Source of the DNA: Halorubrum depositum
GTDB taxonomy: Archaea > Halobacteriota > Halobacteria > Halobacteriales > Haloferacaceae
Length of the DNA: 64,000 nt
Assembly (NCBI RefSeq): GCF_007671725.1
Contig: NZ_VCNM01000002.1
Span: forward strand, 1,322,342 to 1,386,341
Direction of reading: 5' to 3'
Part shown: positions 16,132-25,567 of the stretch, in pieces
How the letters are laid out: each line of letters starts with the position of its first letter
Position numbering within the stretch: position 1 is the first letter of the stretch
Made by a program: the position numbers and the translations under genes
The notes under the pieces: model-generated
What the model saw: the letters and a program-made list of their open reading frames with translations, nothing else
What the model was told of the DNA's origin: nothing
Database searches by the model: none

Positions 16132-17519
16132 GCGACGGGAGCGGCGGCCGAGACGTCGCGCCCGCCGGAAGCGATCCACACCTCCGACCCCTCCGGACCG
16201 ATCTCACCCCGATCGTCGAGGCGATCGAGGCCGCCGACGCCGACGCGTTCGTCGCCGTCGGCGACCGCTTCGACGACGACCTGCGGTATCTCACGCGCTT
16301 TTCCGGACCGGACCGGGCGTACGCGTTGGTGGTGGTCCCCAGAGGGAACGCCGAGCGCGGCGACAGCGGAGACGAGACCGACGCCCCCCGTGCCGTCTGC
16401 TGTGCCCCCGCCCTGTTCGCCGAGCAGGCCGAGCGGGAGTTCGTCGCCGGCGCGAGGGCTCGACACGGCGGTGGCGACGGAAGCGTCGACACCGCCTTCC
16501 ACGACGGCGTCGCCCGCGAGGTGCAGACCGAGAGCGTCGGCGATCACGCCGGGGAGCGCGCGGCCGCGGCGGTCGCGGACCTGCTCGGCGACTCCGGGGG
16601 CGCCTCCACCGTCCTCGTCCCGCCGTCGATCCCCCACGACGCCGCCGTCTACCTCGAACGCGCGGGCAACGAACTCGCGTCGACCGACGCGGTGACGACG
16701 GCGCGGGCCCGGAAGACCGACGCCGAAGTCGACCGCCTCCGCCGCGTCCAGCGCGCGACGGCCGCGGGGATGGCCCGCGCCGAGACCGTGCTGGCGGGCT
16801 CGGAGACCGTGCCGGCGGGCTCGGAGACCGTGCCGGCGGACTCGGAGGCCGACGAGGCCGAGGCGGGGAGACCGGTCCTCCGCTGGGAGGGCGCCCCGCT
16901 GACGACCGAGCGGCTCCGCCGCGAGGTGAACGCAGTCCTCGCCGCCCGCGGCGTCCGCGACGCCGGCAACACCGTGATCGGCGCCGGGCCGTCGGCGGCG
17001 GACCTCCACTACGTCGGCGACGAGCCGGTCCGGCCGGGCGAGACGGTCCTGCTCGACGTCTCGCCGCGCGGCCCCGACGGCTACTACGGCGACATGACCC
17101 GGACGTTCGTCGTCGACGGCGACGGCGGGTGGGAGCGTCGTGCGTACGTCGCGGTCGAGGCCGCCCGGGAGGCCGCGCTCGCGGAGGTCGAACCGGGCGT
17201 CCCGGCCAAGACCGTCCACGGCGAGGCGGCCGCCGAGCTGGCCGCGTACGGGTTCGACCCGAACGCCGACGAGGGAGAGACCGGGTTCACCCACGGCACC
17301 GGCCACGGCGTGGGGATGAGCCTCCACGAGTCGCCGTCGCTGTCGGGCGCGGGCGAGCTACGGCCGGGCCACGTCGTGACGATAGAGCCCGGCGTCTACG
17401 ATCCCGACGTGGGGGGCGTCCGGCTGGAGGACCTCGTCGTCGTCACCGAGGACGGGTACGAGATCCTCGCGGAGTACCCGTTCGGGATCGTGCCGGAAGC
17501 GCGCGACGGGCGCGAGTGA
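16128..17519 (+). CDS. M24-family aminopeptidase (Xaa-Pro dipeptidase-like)
   Basis: A 463-aa protein with a creatinase-like N-terminal domain and a pita-bread metallopeptidase domain. The dinuclear-metal ligands are all visible: Asp in VLLDVSPRG, Asp in YYGDMTRTFVVDG, His in HGTGHGVGMSLHESP, and the two Glu in TIEPGVYDP and GVRLEDLVVVTE. It should remove N-terminal residues before proline or process dipeptides. It starts with GTG overlapping the helicase stop (GTGA). Between the domains is a threefold 7-residue repeat, listed separately. Confidence 0.88.
   Translation: MSDGSGGRDVAPAGSDPHLRPLRTDLTPIVEAIEAADADAFVAVGDRFDDDLRYLTRFSGPDRAYALVVVPRGNAERGDSGDETDAPRAVCCAPALFAEQAEREFVAGARARHGGGDGSVDTAFHDGVAREVQTESVGDHAGERAAAAVADLLGDSGGASTVLVPPSIPHDAAVYLERAGNELASTDAVTTARARKTDAEVDRLRRVQRATAAGMARAETVLAGSETVPAGSETVPADSEADEAEAGRPVLRWEGAPLTTERLRREVNAVLAARGVRDAGNTVIGAGPSAADLHYVGDEPVRPGETVLLDVSPRGPDGYYGDMTRTFVVDGDGGWERRAYVAVEAAREAALAEVEPGVPAKTVHGEAAAELAAYGFDPNADEGETGFTHGTGHGVGMSLHESPSLSGAGELRPGHVVTIEPGVYDPDVGGVRLEDLVVVTEDGYEILAEYPFGIVPEARDGRE
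16782..16844 (+). repeat. Three tandem 21-bp repeats inside the M24 peptidase gene
   Basis: The unit gagaccgtgcyggcgggctc, completed by one further g, occurs three times in a row with two substitutions. It encodes ETVLAGS, ETVPAGS and ETVPADS. The unit length keeps the reading frame. It lies in the linker between the N-terminal and catalytic domains, so copy-number change would be tolerated. Confidence 0.85.
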
Positions 17520-17537
17520 GGACGCCTCGGCCGCCGA

Positions 17538-17813
17538 TCACTTCTCGACGGATTCCCCGTCGGACTCCGCGGCGACCGACTCGTCCCCGGGCCGGAACTG
17601 CCGGGGGAGCAGCCCCGAGACCAGCCCGCGGAGGATCCGGCCCGGGTCGAGGAAGTACTGGGGGAGCACGACCATCGCGACGGCGACGACCAACAGCCCG
17701 GCGCCGAGCGCGAGCTCGCCGGCGAACAGCCGGACGACGGCGTAGTTCGCGAGCGGCAGCGCGAACACGAGCGACGCCGCCAGCCCGATCATGTCCATCA
17801 GCCCGAGGTTCAT
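17538..17813 (-). CDS. Small two-helix membrane protein (DUF7533-like)
   Basis: A 91-aa protein with two hydrophobic segments, residues about 7-28 and 33-52, followed by a PQYFLDPGRILRGLVSGLLP region and a charged tail. It matches a conserved haloarchaeal small membrane family that I tentatively place as DUF7533. Function unknown. It is convergent with the M24 gene and divergent from riboflavin synthase. Confidence 0.65.
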   Translation of the reverse strand: MNLGLMDMIGLAASLVFALPLANYAVVRLFAGELALGAGLLVVAVAMVVLPQYFLDPGRILRGLVSGLLPRQFRPGDESVAAESDGESVEK

Positions 17814-17965
17814 TGGCGGCGGGTTGGCGCCGGGCGTTCAAAAGGGGCCCGGCGGCGACCGCTCGAAACGGGACGCGGCGGCGACGCGACGGCGACGCCG
17901 GTGGGGCGGATCGAAACGCCACCCGAACACCGAACCGATATGTGTCGCGCGCGCCCAGTTCCGGT

Positions 17966-18583
17966 ATGTTCACCGGCATCGTCGAGGGCACCGGCACGGT
18001 CCGCGACCGGACCGAGACCGCCGACGGGCTCCGACTTCGGATCGGCGTCGACGGGTTCGACGACCTCCACCACGGCCAGTCGATAAGCGTCAGCGGCGTC
18101 TGCCTGACCGTCGAGGAGTACGCGGTCGGCGACGAGGAGTCCGACGACGACGGCTGGTTCGAGGTGTTCCTCGCGAGCGAGACGGTCGCGAAGACGTACC
18201 TCGGGGAGCTCCGCGAGGGCGACGCGGTCAACGTCGAGCGCGCCATGCCCGCCGACGGTCGGTTCGACGGCCACGTCGTGCAGGGCCACGTCGACACCGT
18301 CGCCGAGGTGACGGGGATCGAGCGCGTCGGCGAGGACTGGCGGTTCGCGTTCGCGATCCCCGAGGGCCACGCCGACTACCTCGTCGACAAGGGGTCGGTG
18401 ACGCTCGACGGGATCTCGCTGACGGTCGCCGAGAAGCGCGACGGCGAGTTCGACGTCGCGATCATCCCGACGACGTACGAGCTGACGACGCTCTCGGAGA
18501 AGTCGGTCGGCGACCCGATCCACTTGGAGGTCGACGTGATCGCGAAGTACGTCGAGAACATGGTCGACGGGTACGCTGGATAG
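17966..18583 (+). CDS. ribE: Riboflavin synthase (bacterial-type alpha subunit)
   Basis: Dismutates two molecules of 6,7-dimethyl-8-ribityllumazine to riboflavin. The protein is 205 aa and has the two-fold internal repeat of the trimeric bacterial enzyme. Repeat 1 begins MFTGIVEGTGTV and contains SISVSGVCLTV. Repeat 2 begins HVVQGHVDTVAEV and contains SVTLDGISLTV. Many archaea use the unrelated RibC instead, but haloarchaea carry this form. With rbkR-ribB at 8258 the window holds three steps of flavin metabolism, in two separate transcripts. Confidence 0.95.
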   Translation: MFTGIVEGTGTVRDRTETADGLRLRIGVDGFDDLHHGQSISVSGVCLTVEEYAVGDEESDDDGWFEVFLASETVAKTYLGELREGDAVNVERAMPADGRFDGHVVQGHVDTVAEVTGIERVGEDWRFAFAIPEGHADYLVDKGSVTLDGISLTVAEKRDGEFDVAIIPTTYELTTLSEKSVGDPIHLEVDVIAKYVENMVDGYAG

Positions 18584-18599
18584 CCCCTTTCCCGGCGCC

Positions 18600-19298
18600 T
18601 TACGCGTCCTTCGCGCCCTTCACCGTCTCGCGGACCGCGTCGACGCCCTCGTCGTGAAGCAGGTCGCCGACGACGATCACGTCGCTGTGGGCGGCCATCT
18701 CGTTGGCCGACTCGTAGTCGTGAATTCCGCCGCCGTAGAAGAGGGTGGCGTCGTCGAGCGCGTCGTGGGCGGCGCCGACCTTCTCCGTGTCCCCGAAGGT
18801 GCCGGAGTACTCGACGTAGACGATCTCCTGGCCGAACATCCGTTCGGCGACCTTCGCGTACGCCCCCACGTCGTCGGCGCTGAGGTCGCAGTCGGCCTGG
18901 GTCAGCTGGGCGACCGACGCCTCGGGGTTCAGCACGATGTACGCCTCGGTGTGCGTCCGGTCCCAGTCGAGGTCGTCGATGCGGACCCACTCCTTGTGGG
19001 CGCCCGTGATCCAGAAGGGGCCGCCGGCGTTGAACACCGTCGGGATCAGGTAGCCGTCGAGCGCCGGCGAGTCGATGACGACGCCCGGGTTCGACGGCTC
19101 CTGGTACAGCGGGACGTCGTACTCGGCCGCGGCGTCGACGACGCGCGTCATCTTCTCCGCGGTGATGTCGAGGGTCCCGCCGATCTCGATCGCGTCGGTG
19201 CCGGTGCGGCAGACGTCCTCGAAGGTCTCGCCGTCCCGCAGCTCCTTGTCGGGATCGACCTTCAGCACGTGGTCCCAGTCGTCCCACGGGTTGCTCAT
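18600..19298 (-). CDS. Geranylgeranylglyceryl phosphate synthase
   Basis: Makes the first ether bond of archaeal lipids from sn-glycerol 1-phosphate and geranylgeranyl diphosphate. The TIM-barrel protein has 232 aa. Landmarks are [49 protein letters not shown] and the phosphate-binding [12 protein letters not shown]. The ATG at 19298 ([20 protein letters not shown]) matches the family start; a GTG- or ATG-led extension of five residues is possible. The convergent riboflavin synthase ends 16 bp away. Confidence 0.93.
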   Translation of the reverse strand: MSNPWDDWDHVLKVDPDKELRDGETFEDVCRTGTDAIEIGGTLDITAEKMTRVVDAAAEYDVPLYQEPSNPGVVIDSPALDGYLIPTVFNAGGPFWITGAHKEWVRIDDLDWDRTHTEAYIVLNPEASVAQLTQADCDLSADDVGAYAKVAERMFGQEIVYVEYSGTFGDTEKVGAAHDALDDATLFYGGGIHDYESANEMAAHSDVIVVGDLLHDEGVDAVRETVKGAKDA

Positions 19299-19414
19299 CG
19301 GGAACGACTCCACCGGGCGGCACCAAAAAGGTGCGGAACCTGCCTCGTCGGTCCGGGGACGGCGACGCTCCTCCCCGACACCGGACGACGCGGAAGGCGG
19401 CCGAACGACCCCGG

Positions 19415-20494
19415 TCAGAGCAGGTCGTCGAGCTCGTCGTTGTCGAACGCGGACGCGGGGTCGACCCGCTCTTCCGGCTCGTCGCGGACCGCCTGCCGGG
19501 CGCGTTCGAGGAACTCCTCCACCCGGCGGGAGCGCTCGACGCCGCCGAGCAGCACGAGCGCCGCGATCCGGTCGGAGTCGAGCGGGAAATCACCGCCGCG
19601 CACCTGCATCGATCCCGTCTCCTCCTGGAGCCACTTTCGCGCCTTCTCCGCGCCCTTCCGGGAGATGCGGTCGGGGTCGCCCGCGACGGCGACGAGGGCG
19701 GCGTCGGCCTCGGTCGCGCTCGGGAGCGACATCCCCGTCATCACCGCGCTTCGGACCGTACTCATCACGGTCGTGACGTTCTCCTCGGCGTCCTCGGCGG
19801 CCGGGGCCGAGGCGAACCCGACGGCCGCCATCCCGCCGGCCCGCAGCGTGTTGATCACCTCGCTCGTGTCGACGACCGACTCGGCGACGCCCTCGACCGA
19901 CTCGCCGGCGGCCAGGAGGAGCCCGACGCGCCGCGCCATCGACTCGTTGATCGCGGCGAAGCCGCCCTCCACCGACTCCCCCGAGGCGCGCCACGCGTCG
20001 TTGTCGAGCAGTATCGTCGCGTCCGCCTCCCGCACCAGCGTCTTCAGCGACCGCCCCGCGTTCACCTGGTACATCGCCCCCTCGTCGCGGCCGGGGAGGA
20101 TGCCGATCGCGTACACCGGGACGTCGTACACCCGGCTCAGCTCGCGGACGAGGACGGGCGCGCCGCCCGAGCCGGTGCCGCCGCCGAGCCCGGCGACCAC
20201 GAACAGCGCCTCGGCCTCCGCGGTCACCTTCGACGCGAGCGCGTCCAGCACCTCGACGGCGTCTTCGTCCATCACCTCGGCGCCCAGCTCGTTGTCGCCG
20301 CCGACGCCGTGTCCGTTCACCCTGGACTGCCCGACGAGGACCGTGTCGAGCGGGAGCGGGTCGAGGTCCCCCGCGGCCGTGTTGACCGCGAGCGCGTCCA
20401 GCACCGCGCCGTAGCCGGCGTCGGCGTCGAACTGCGCGAGAGCGGTCGCGAGCTTCCCGCCCGCCTGTCCGACGCCGAGGAGGACTGTCTTCAT
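19415..20494 (-). CDS. cetZ: Tubulin-like protein CetZ
   Basis: GTP-binding cytoskeletal protein of the archaeal CetZ branch of the tubulin/FtsZ superfamily, 359 aa. The nucleotide-binding tubulin signature GGGTGSG is at residues 104-110, preceded by VGQAGGKL at the N-terminus and followed by the [18 protein letters not shown] region. CetZ proteins control cell shape and the rod form needed for motility in Haloferax. Haloarchaea have several paralogues, and this one ends with an acidic [12 protein letters not shown] tail. It is divergent from the coiled-coil gene at 20570 with about 75 bp between. Confidence 0.9.
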   Translation of the reverse strand: MKTVLLGVGQAGGKLATALAQFDADAGYGAVLDALAVNTAAGDLDPLPLDTVLVGQSRVNGHGVGGDNELGAEVMDEDAVEVLDALASKVTAEAEALFVVAGLGGGTGSGGAPVLVRELSRVYDVPVYAIGILPGRDEGAMYQVNAGRSLKTLVREADATILLDNDAWRASGESVEGGFAAINESMARRVGLLLAAGESVEGVAESVVDTSEVINTLRAGGMAAVGFASAPAAEDAEENVTTVMSTVRSAVMTGMSLPSATEADAALVAVAGDPDRISRKGAEKARKWLQEETGSMQVRGGDFPLDSDRIAALVLLGGVERSRRVEEFLERARQAVRDEPEERVDPASAFDNDELDDLL

Positions 20495-20569
20495 GATCCG
20501 AAGGTTACCAATCCGGCGTATTACGCTTTCCCCCGAGATTTAAGTACGAAATCGAGGCCAACCGGGAGC

Positions 20570-21142
20570 ATGTCGAACGCCACCGACGAGAGAAGCCGGC
20601 CGTCGGGCCGCAGAGAGGAGACGACCGCCGAGGCCGACGAGACAGCGGACGCCGACGGACCGAGCGACGTGAGCAACGGAGACCGGCTCGACGAGCGCCT
20701 CGGCGCCGTCGAGCGGGCCCTGACCGCGTCCGACGCGACGGTCGCCGACCTCGGCGACGGCGCCGCCGCGGCCGCGGAACGCGAGGCGCTGGAGTCGCGC
20801 GTGGAAGAGCTCGAGTCTCGCGTCGAGGAGCTGGAGGCCGCCACGCAGGCGATTCGGGGGTACGTGGGATCGGTTCGGGCCGTCAACCGCGAAGTCGAAC
20901 GACGAGCCGACCTCGCGTTAGCGAGAGCGAGCCGAGGCGAGGACGCCGACCGAGCCACCGAACGCCCGAGAGACGGGCTCCCCGCCGACGCGGTGCCGAG
21001 CGAGGACGCCCTCGACGCCGCCGTGCCGGAGGACGATCCCCGCGCGCCGGAAGCGGCGGATCGGGACGCTGTCGATGGGGAAGACGGCGGGAACGAGTCG
21101 CGGCGAGACGGCCCCTTGGACCGACTCCGTGAGTCCCTGTAG
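20570..21142 (+). CDS. Acidic coiled-coil protein at the head of the pilus-like locus (DUF7310-like)
   Basis: A 190-aa soluble protein. Residues about 45-110 form a coiled coil with heptads (LESRVEELESRVEELEAAT). Both ends are disordered and rich in Asp, Glu, Ala and Pro. It precedes the ATPase operon in the same orientation, so it may be a cytoplasmic assembly or scaffold factor of that machine. The DUF label is from memory. The start is supported by a gagatttaagta box about 30 nt upstream. Confidence 0.7.
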   Translation: MSNATDERSRPSGRREETTAEADETADADGPSDVSNGDRLDERLGAVERALTASDATVADLGDGAAAAAEREALESRVEELESRVEELEAATQAIRGYVGSVRAVNREVERRADLALARASRGEDADRATERPRDGLPADAVPSEDALDAAVPEDDPRAPEAADRDAVDGEDGGNESRRDGPLDRLRESL

Positions 21143-21220
21143 GGCGGACCACGCGACGGGTTCGGGGAGCGCGGCGCTGACCGCGGGTGCGGCGCGGATC
21201 GCGAGTGCGGCGAGCGAACC

Positions 21221-21718
21221 GTGATCCGCGTCGTCCTCACGGTCCTCGTCGCCGTCGCCCTCCTCGCGGCCGCGACGCCGGCGCTGGAGGACGCCCGGGC
21301 GACCACGACCGCCGAGCGGCTCGAGGCCGAGACGGACCGCGTCGAGCGGGCCGTCGGCGGCCTCGTCGCGGGCTCCGTGAGCGTCGGGGATCCGTCGCTC
21401 GCCGCGCGGACGACGGTGATCGTCCGCGCGCCGAGCGGGTTCGGGGCGGCGCCGATCGACCGCGTCGCGCTCGTGGAGATCGGGGACGGCGGCGGGGCGG
21501 CGACCGTAGAGTCGGGCGTCACGGACGCGGACGTCGCGCTCCGCTATCGGATCGACGGCGGACCCGAACGGACCGCGCCGATCGCGCCCGGAGGCGTCGA
21601 TGCGGCGGTCGCGGTCGACGGCGGCGCGATCGCGCTCCGGCCGGGCGGCGAGAGCCGACTGGTGCTCCGCCTCGTCGACGACGGCGGGCCGACCGTCCGG
21701 ATCGCCAGGGTCGGGTGA
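21221..21718 (+). CDS. Membrane-anchored or exported protein (DUF7311-like) of the pilus-like locus
   Basis: A 165-aa protein starting with GTG. Residues 1-22 (IRVVLTVLVAVALLAAATP) form a hydrophobic N-terminal helix, then comes an amphipathic helix rich in Glu and Arg, then a beta-rich C-terminal half. This shape, N-terminal helix plus beta head, is that of a minor pilin or pseudopilin-like subunit, although no classical prepilin-peptidase site precedes the helix. It is encoded just before the secretion ATPase. Confidence 0.65.
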   Translation: MIRVVLTVLVAVALLAAATPALEDARATTTAERLEAETDRVERAVGGLVAGSVSVGDPSLAARTTVIVRAPSGFGAAPIDRVALVEIGDGGGAATVESGVTDADVALRYRIDGGPERTAPIAPGGVDAAVAVDGGAIALRPGGESRLVLRLVDDGGPTVRIARVG

Positions 21719-21751
21719 GCGTTTATATACGATGCCGGGAGCACGCCCGCC

Positions 21752-23677
21752 GTGAACCTCGATCTCCCCTCGCTGTCGCGGAGCGGCGACGGCGAGCCGT
21801 CGCTGCGATCGCTACCGTGGACCGACGACGAGCGGGACTGTCGGTGTGAGCCGTCGTTCCGAGAGCCGGTCGGCACGGGCGTCGGCGACCGGGTCGTGCT
21901 CGCGGTCGACGCCGGGGAGTGTCCCGGCCGCGGCGACCTCGCCGAGAGCCCGGACTGCCTCGCGACCGTCGTCGAGGCGCTCACCGAGCGCGACGCCGAC
22001 GTGATCAGGACCCGTCACCGGGGAAGAGAGCGGGCGTACGCCGGGCGGGCCGCCGCGTGCCTCGTCGCGGCGGGGCGGTTCCGCGAGCGCGTGGGATTCC
22101 ACGAGACGCGGCTCGCCGACCGCGTGGCGCGCGATCCGGTCGGCGCCGCTCGGGAGGCCGCCGGACGGGAGGGACCGCCGGCCCGGATCGCCGCGGAGAC
22201 GGGCCTGTCAGCGGTCGTCGAGAGCGCCGAGGGGGTCGGAGACGCGTTGCGAGCACACGTCGGGCCCCGTATCGCGGCCGCACGGGTCGCGACCGCGCCG
22301 CCGCCCGGGGCCGTGCTCGCCGACCGCTGGGAGCTCGACACCGGCGCTACCGTCCGGCTGTACGAGGGGTCGGGACCGCTCCGGACGTACCACCTCACGC
22401 CGCCGGTCCGGGAGCTCGACGACGGAGCGATCGACCGGCTCGGCGACGCCAAGCGGCGGCTGCTCGACGATCCGACCGGCGGAGAGCGGGCGCCCGGTCG
22501 CGCGGCGCGAGCGGCCGCCGAGGACGGCGACCCCGTCTCGACGCTGGCCGAGGTGCTCCGGCGACACACGCGCGGATACGGCGCGTTCGAGCACGTGTTC
22601 GCCGACGATCGGGTGAGCGACGCGACGCTGTCGGCGCCGGTGACCGAGAACCCGCTCCGGGTCGTCGTCGACGGCGAGCGCTGCCGGACGAACGTGCGGC
22701 TCCCGCCCGAGGGGGCCGCCACGCTGGCCTCCCGGCTCCGGCGAACCAGCGGGCGGGGATTCTCCCGGGCGAGCCCCACGCTCGACGCGACGCTGGAGAC
22801 GGACGCGGGCCGCGTCCGCGTGGCCGCGACGACCGACCCCGCCAGCGACGGGCTCTCGTTCGCGTTCCGCCGCGGCGACGCCGAGGCGTGGACCCTCGCG
22901 CGGCTCGCGGACGTCGGGACGGTCACCCCGGCCGCCGCGGGGCTCCTCTCCGTCGCCGTCGAGCGCGGCGTGACGGGGCTCGTGGCCGGCGGGCGCGGCG
23001 CCGGGAAGACGACCGCGCTCGGCGCGCTCCTGTGGGAGCTTCCCGCGGAGACGCGGTCGATCCTGATAGAGGACACGCCCGAGCTCCCGGCGAGCGCCCT
23101 GACAGGCGCCGGCCGAGACGCGCAGCGGCTCCGCGTCGGCGACGGGGCGGAGCCGTCGCCGAGCGACGCCGTCCGGACCGCGCTCCGGCTCGGCGGCGGC
23201 GCGATCGTCGTCGGTGAGGTCCGCGGCGAGGAGGCGCAGGCCCTCTACGAGGCGATGCGCGTCGGCGCGGCCGGCGAGACGGTGCTGGGGACGATCCACG
23301 GAGAGGATCCGGGCGCCGTCCGAGAGCGAGTCGTCTCCGATCTCGGCGTGTCGCCCTCGTCGTTCGCCGCGACCGACCTGATCGTCCTCCTCGACGATCA
23401 CCGCGTCGACGCGATCGCCGAGGTGGTCGGTCACGGAGACGGCGCCGCGTTCGACCCGCTGTTCGAGCGCACGGCCGGAGGGCTGACCCCGACCGGGCGG
23501 ATAGACCGCGGCGAGAGCCGGCTCGTCGAGCGGCTCGCGGGGACCGAGGAGTCGTACGCCGCGGCCAAGGCGGCCGTCGAGGAACGCGGCGAGCGGATCC
23601 GCGAGGCGGTCGCCACCGGTCGGACGGAGCCGGAGCGGTACGTCGAGTTCGTCGCCGCGAGCGGTGAGATCGAATGA
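21752..23677 (+). CDS. Type II/IV secretion or pilus assembly ATPase (VirB11/TadA-type)
   Basis: Hexameric motor ATPase of 641 aa. The C-terminal half holds the RecA-like core: Walker A in AGGRGAGKTTALGALL (about residues 412-427), the Asp-box-like ILIEDTPELP, and the AIVVGEVRGEEAQALYEAM Walker B/arginine region followed by GTIHGEDP (His box). The N-terminal 280 residues are divergent, with a Cys-containing start (DCRCEPSF). It should power assembly of surface filaments from the cytoplasm. Its last four bases overlap the start of the membrane-platform gene (ATGA). Confidence 0.9.
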   Translation: MNLDLPSLSRSGDGEPSLRSLPWTDDERDCRCEPSFREPVGTGVGDRVVLAVDAGECPGRGDLAESPDCLATVVEALTERDADVIRTRHRGRERAYAGRAAACLVAAGRFRERVGFHETRLADRVARDPVGAAREAAGREGPPARIAAETGLSAVVESAEGVGDALRAHVGPRIAAARVATAPPPGAVLADRWELDTGATVRLYEGSGPLRTYHLTPPVRELDDGAIDRLGDAKRRLLDDPTGGERAPGRAARAAAEDGDPVSTLAEVLRRHTRGYGAFEHVFADDRVSDATLSAPVTENPLRVVVDGERCRTNVRLPPEGAATLASRLRRTSGRGFSRASPTLDATLETDAGRVRVAATTDPASDGLSFAFRRGDAEAWTLARLADVGTVTPAAAGLLSVAVERGVTGLVAGGRGAGKTTALGALLWELPAETRSILIEDTPELPASALTGAGRDAQRLRVGDGAEPSPSDAVRTALRLGGGAIVVGEVRGEEAQALYEAMRVGAAGETVLGTIHGEDPGAVRERVVSDLGVSPSSFAATDLIVLLDDHRVDAIAEVVGHGDGAAFDPLFERTAGGLTPTGRIDRGESRLVERLAGTEESYAAAKAAVEERGERIREAVATGRTEPERYVEFVAASGEIE

Positions 23678-25509
23678 CGGGAACGGTCGACGGTCCGACC
23701 GGCGGCTCGCCGACGGCGCCCCCGAGCGAGGACGGCGACGCGGACGAGTCGGCCGAGCTCCGACGCGCGGTCGCGTTCCTCGGCTGGGAGGCTTCGGCCG
23801 AACGGGTCGTCGAGCTCGGGTATCGGGTCGGGATCGGCGTCGGCCTCCTCTGCGTCGTCGCGCTCTCGGCTTTCGTCGGCCCGATCCCGGGAGCGCTCGC
23901 CGGGCTCGCCGGAGGGTTGGCGGCGACCCACGCGGTCCATAGAGCGCCGGTGTGGCTCGCCGCACTCCGTCGGACCCGGGCGCTCGGCGCGGCCCCCGGA
24001 CTCGTCGGCCGGCTCGTGTTGCGGATGCGGCTGGACCCCTCGGCGGAACGTGCGGTCCGGTTCGCCGCCCGCACCGGAGACGGACCGCTCGCCGACGGAC
24101 TGGCGCGCCACGAGCGCGGGAGCGCGGACGGGCCGACGAGCGGGCTCCGGGCGTTCGCCCGCGAGTGGCGACCGTGGTTCCCCGCGATCGACCGCGCCGC
24201 CGCGCTGGTCCGGACGGCCGCGTCGGCTCCGGCGGAGCGGCGGGGGCGCTGTCTGGACCGCGCGCTGGACGCGACGATCGCCGGGACGACCGACCGGCTC
24301 GCGGCGTTCGTCGGCGAGGTCCGCGGCCCCGTCTCGGCGCTGTACGCCTTCGGCGTGCTCCTCCCGTTGGCCCTGATCGCCCTGCTGCCCGCGGCGGCCG
24401 CGTCCGGCGTGCCGGTCGGGTCCGGCGTCGTCGCCGGCCTGTACCTCGGCGTGCTTCCCGCCGGGCTGCTGGCCGCGTCGGCGTGGCTGCTCTCGCGGAG
24501 ACCGGTCGCGTTCGCGCCGCCGTCGATCGACGGCGACCACCCGGACGTGCCGGAGCGGGGGCGACACGCCGTCGCGGCCGGCGCGCTCTCCGGACTCGTC
24601 GCGGCCGCGATCGCCGCACGGCTGGTCGCCGGATGGGCCGCGCCGGTGGCCTGCGTCGGCGTCGGAGCGGGGGCGGCGCTTCTCGTCGGGGTACGACGCC
24701 GGCGGGCGGCACTCTCCGAGATCCACGCCGTCGAACGGAGGCTCCCGGACGCCATGACGGTCGTCGGCGGCGACGTGGCCGAGGGCGTCGCCGTCGAGAC
24801 GGCGATCGCGAACGCCGGCGAGCGGCTCGACGGCGCGACCGGCGACCTGTTCGAACGCGCCGGACGCCGGAGCGAGACCCTCCGAGTCGGCGTTCGGGAA
24901 GCGTTTCTCGGCCGCGGCGGCCCCGCCGTTCCGGTCCCCTCGCCGCGGGTCCGCGGCGCGGTCGCCCTGCTGGCCGTCGCCGCGCGAGAGGGGAGCCCGG
25001 CGGGCGACGTGCTCCTCGAACTCGCCGACCAGCTGGAGGAGCTCCGCGCGCTCGAAACGGACGCGCGACGACAGCTCGCGACGGTGACCGGGACGCTGAC
25101 GAACACCGCCGCGGTGTTCGCGCCGCTCGTCGGCGGGGCGACGGTCGCGCTCGCGACGGGGATCGACACCGTCGACGCCGGCGGGCTGGGCGCCGGAGCG
25201 ACCGCCGGTGCGGACGCGCTCGGGGTCGGGGTTGGGGGCGGGGGTACCGCCGGCGCCGGAGGCGGAGGTGTGACCGAGCCGACCGCGGGCTCCGCCGCCG
25301 GCTCCGGCACCGGAACGCTCTCGGTCCCGGTGCTCGGTCGGATCGTCGGCGCCTACGTGCTGATCCTCGCGGCGCTGCTCACCGCGTTGGCGACCGGGCT
25401 GGATCGCGGCTTCGACCGGACGCTGGTGGCCTACCGCGTGGGGATCGCGCTGCCGACCGCGACGGCGACGTACCTCGTCGCGTTCGCCGGCGCGGGAGCG
25501 TTGCTGTAG
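23674..25509 (+). CDS. Membrane platform protein of the pilus-like system (T2SSF/TadB-C-type)
   Basis: Polytopic protein of 611 aa with helices near residues 60-95, 215-270, 300-345 and 555-610. Two cytoplasmic helical regions correspond to repeated T2SSF domains. LPDAMTVVGGDVAEGVAVETAI is characteristic of TadB/TadC-type GSPII_F domains. This platform anchors the ATPase and the growing filament. Near residues 505-550 there is a long Gly/Ala-rich low-complexity loop. It is translationally coupled to the ATPase. Confidence 0.85.
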   Translation: MTGTVDGPTGGSPTAPPSEDGDADESAELRRAVAFLGWEASAERVVELGYRVGIGVGLLCVVALSAFVGPIPGALAGLAGGLAATHAVHRAPVWLAALRRTRALGAAPGLVGRLVLRMRLDPSAERAVRFAARTGDGPLADGLARHERGSADGPTSGLRAFAREWRPWFPAIDRAAALVRTAASAPAERRGRCLDRALDATIAGTTDRLAAFVGEVRGPVSALYAFGVLLPLALIALLPAAAASGVPVGSGVVAGLYLGVLPAGLLAASAWLLSRRPVAFAPPSIDGDHPDVPERGRHAVAAGALSGLVAAAIAARLVAGWAAPVACVGVGAGAALLVGVRRRRAALSEIHAVERRLPDAMTVVGGDVAEGVAVETAIANAGERLDGATGDLFERAGRRSETLRVGVREAFLGRGGPAVPVPSPRVRGAVALLAVAAREGSPAGDVLLELADQLEELRALETDARRQLATVTGTLTNTAAVFAPLVGGATVALATGIDTVDAGGLGAGATAGADALGVGVGGGGTAGAGGGGVTEPTAGSAAGSGTGTLSVPVLGRIVGAYVLILAALLTALATGLDRGFDRTLVAYRVGIALPTATATYLVAFAGAGALL

Positions 25510-25567
25510 CGACCGGTCCGCGTGCTCCGAGCGACCGTTTAAATACCAAGCCGCGGCCAGCCGCTCC

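Noticed and set aside
13969..16179. A 736-codon open frame on the minus strand opposite the helicase gene
   Set aside because: It is an antisense shadow created by the GC-rich third positions of the helicase gene. Its product is a low-complexity Arg/Val/Asp/Leu sequence without domains.
22208..25310. Very long minus-strand open frames opposite the pilus-like locus (up to 834 codons)
   Set aside because: They are antisense to well-supported ATPase and platform genes and read as Arg/Ala/Pro/Ser-rich low complexity.
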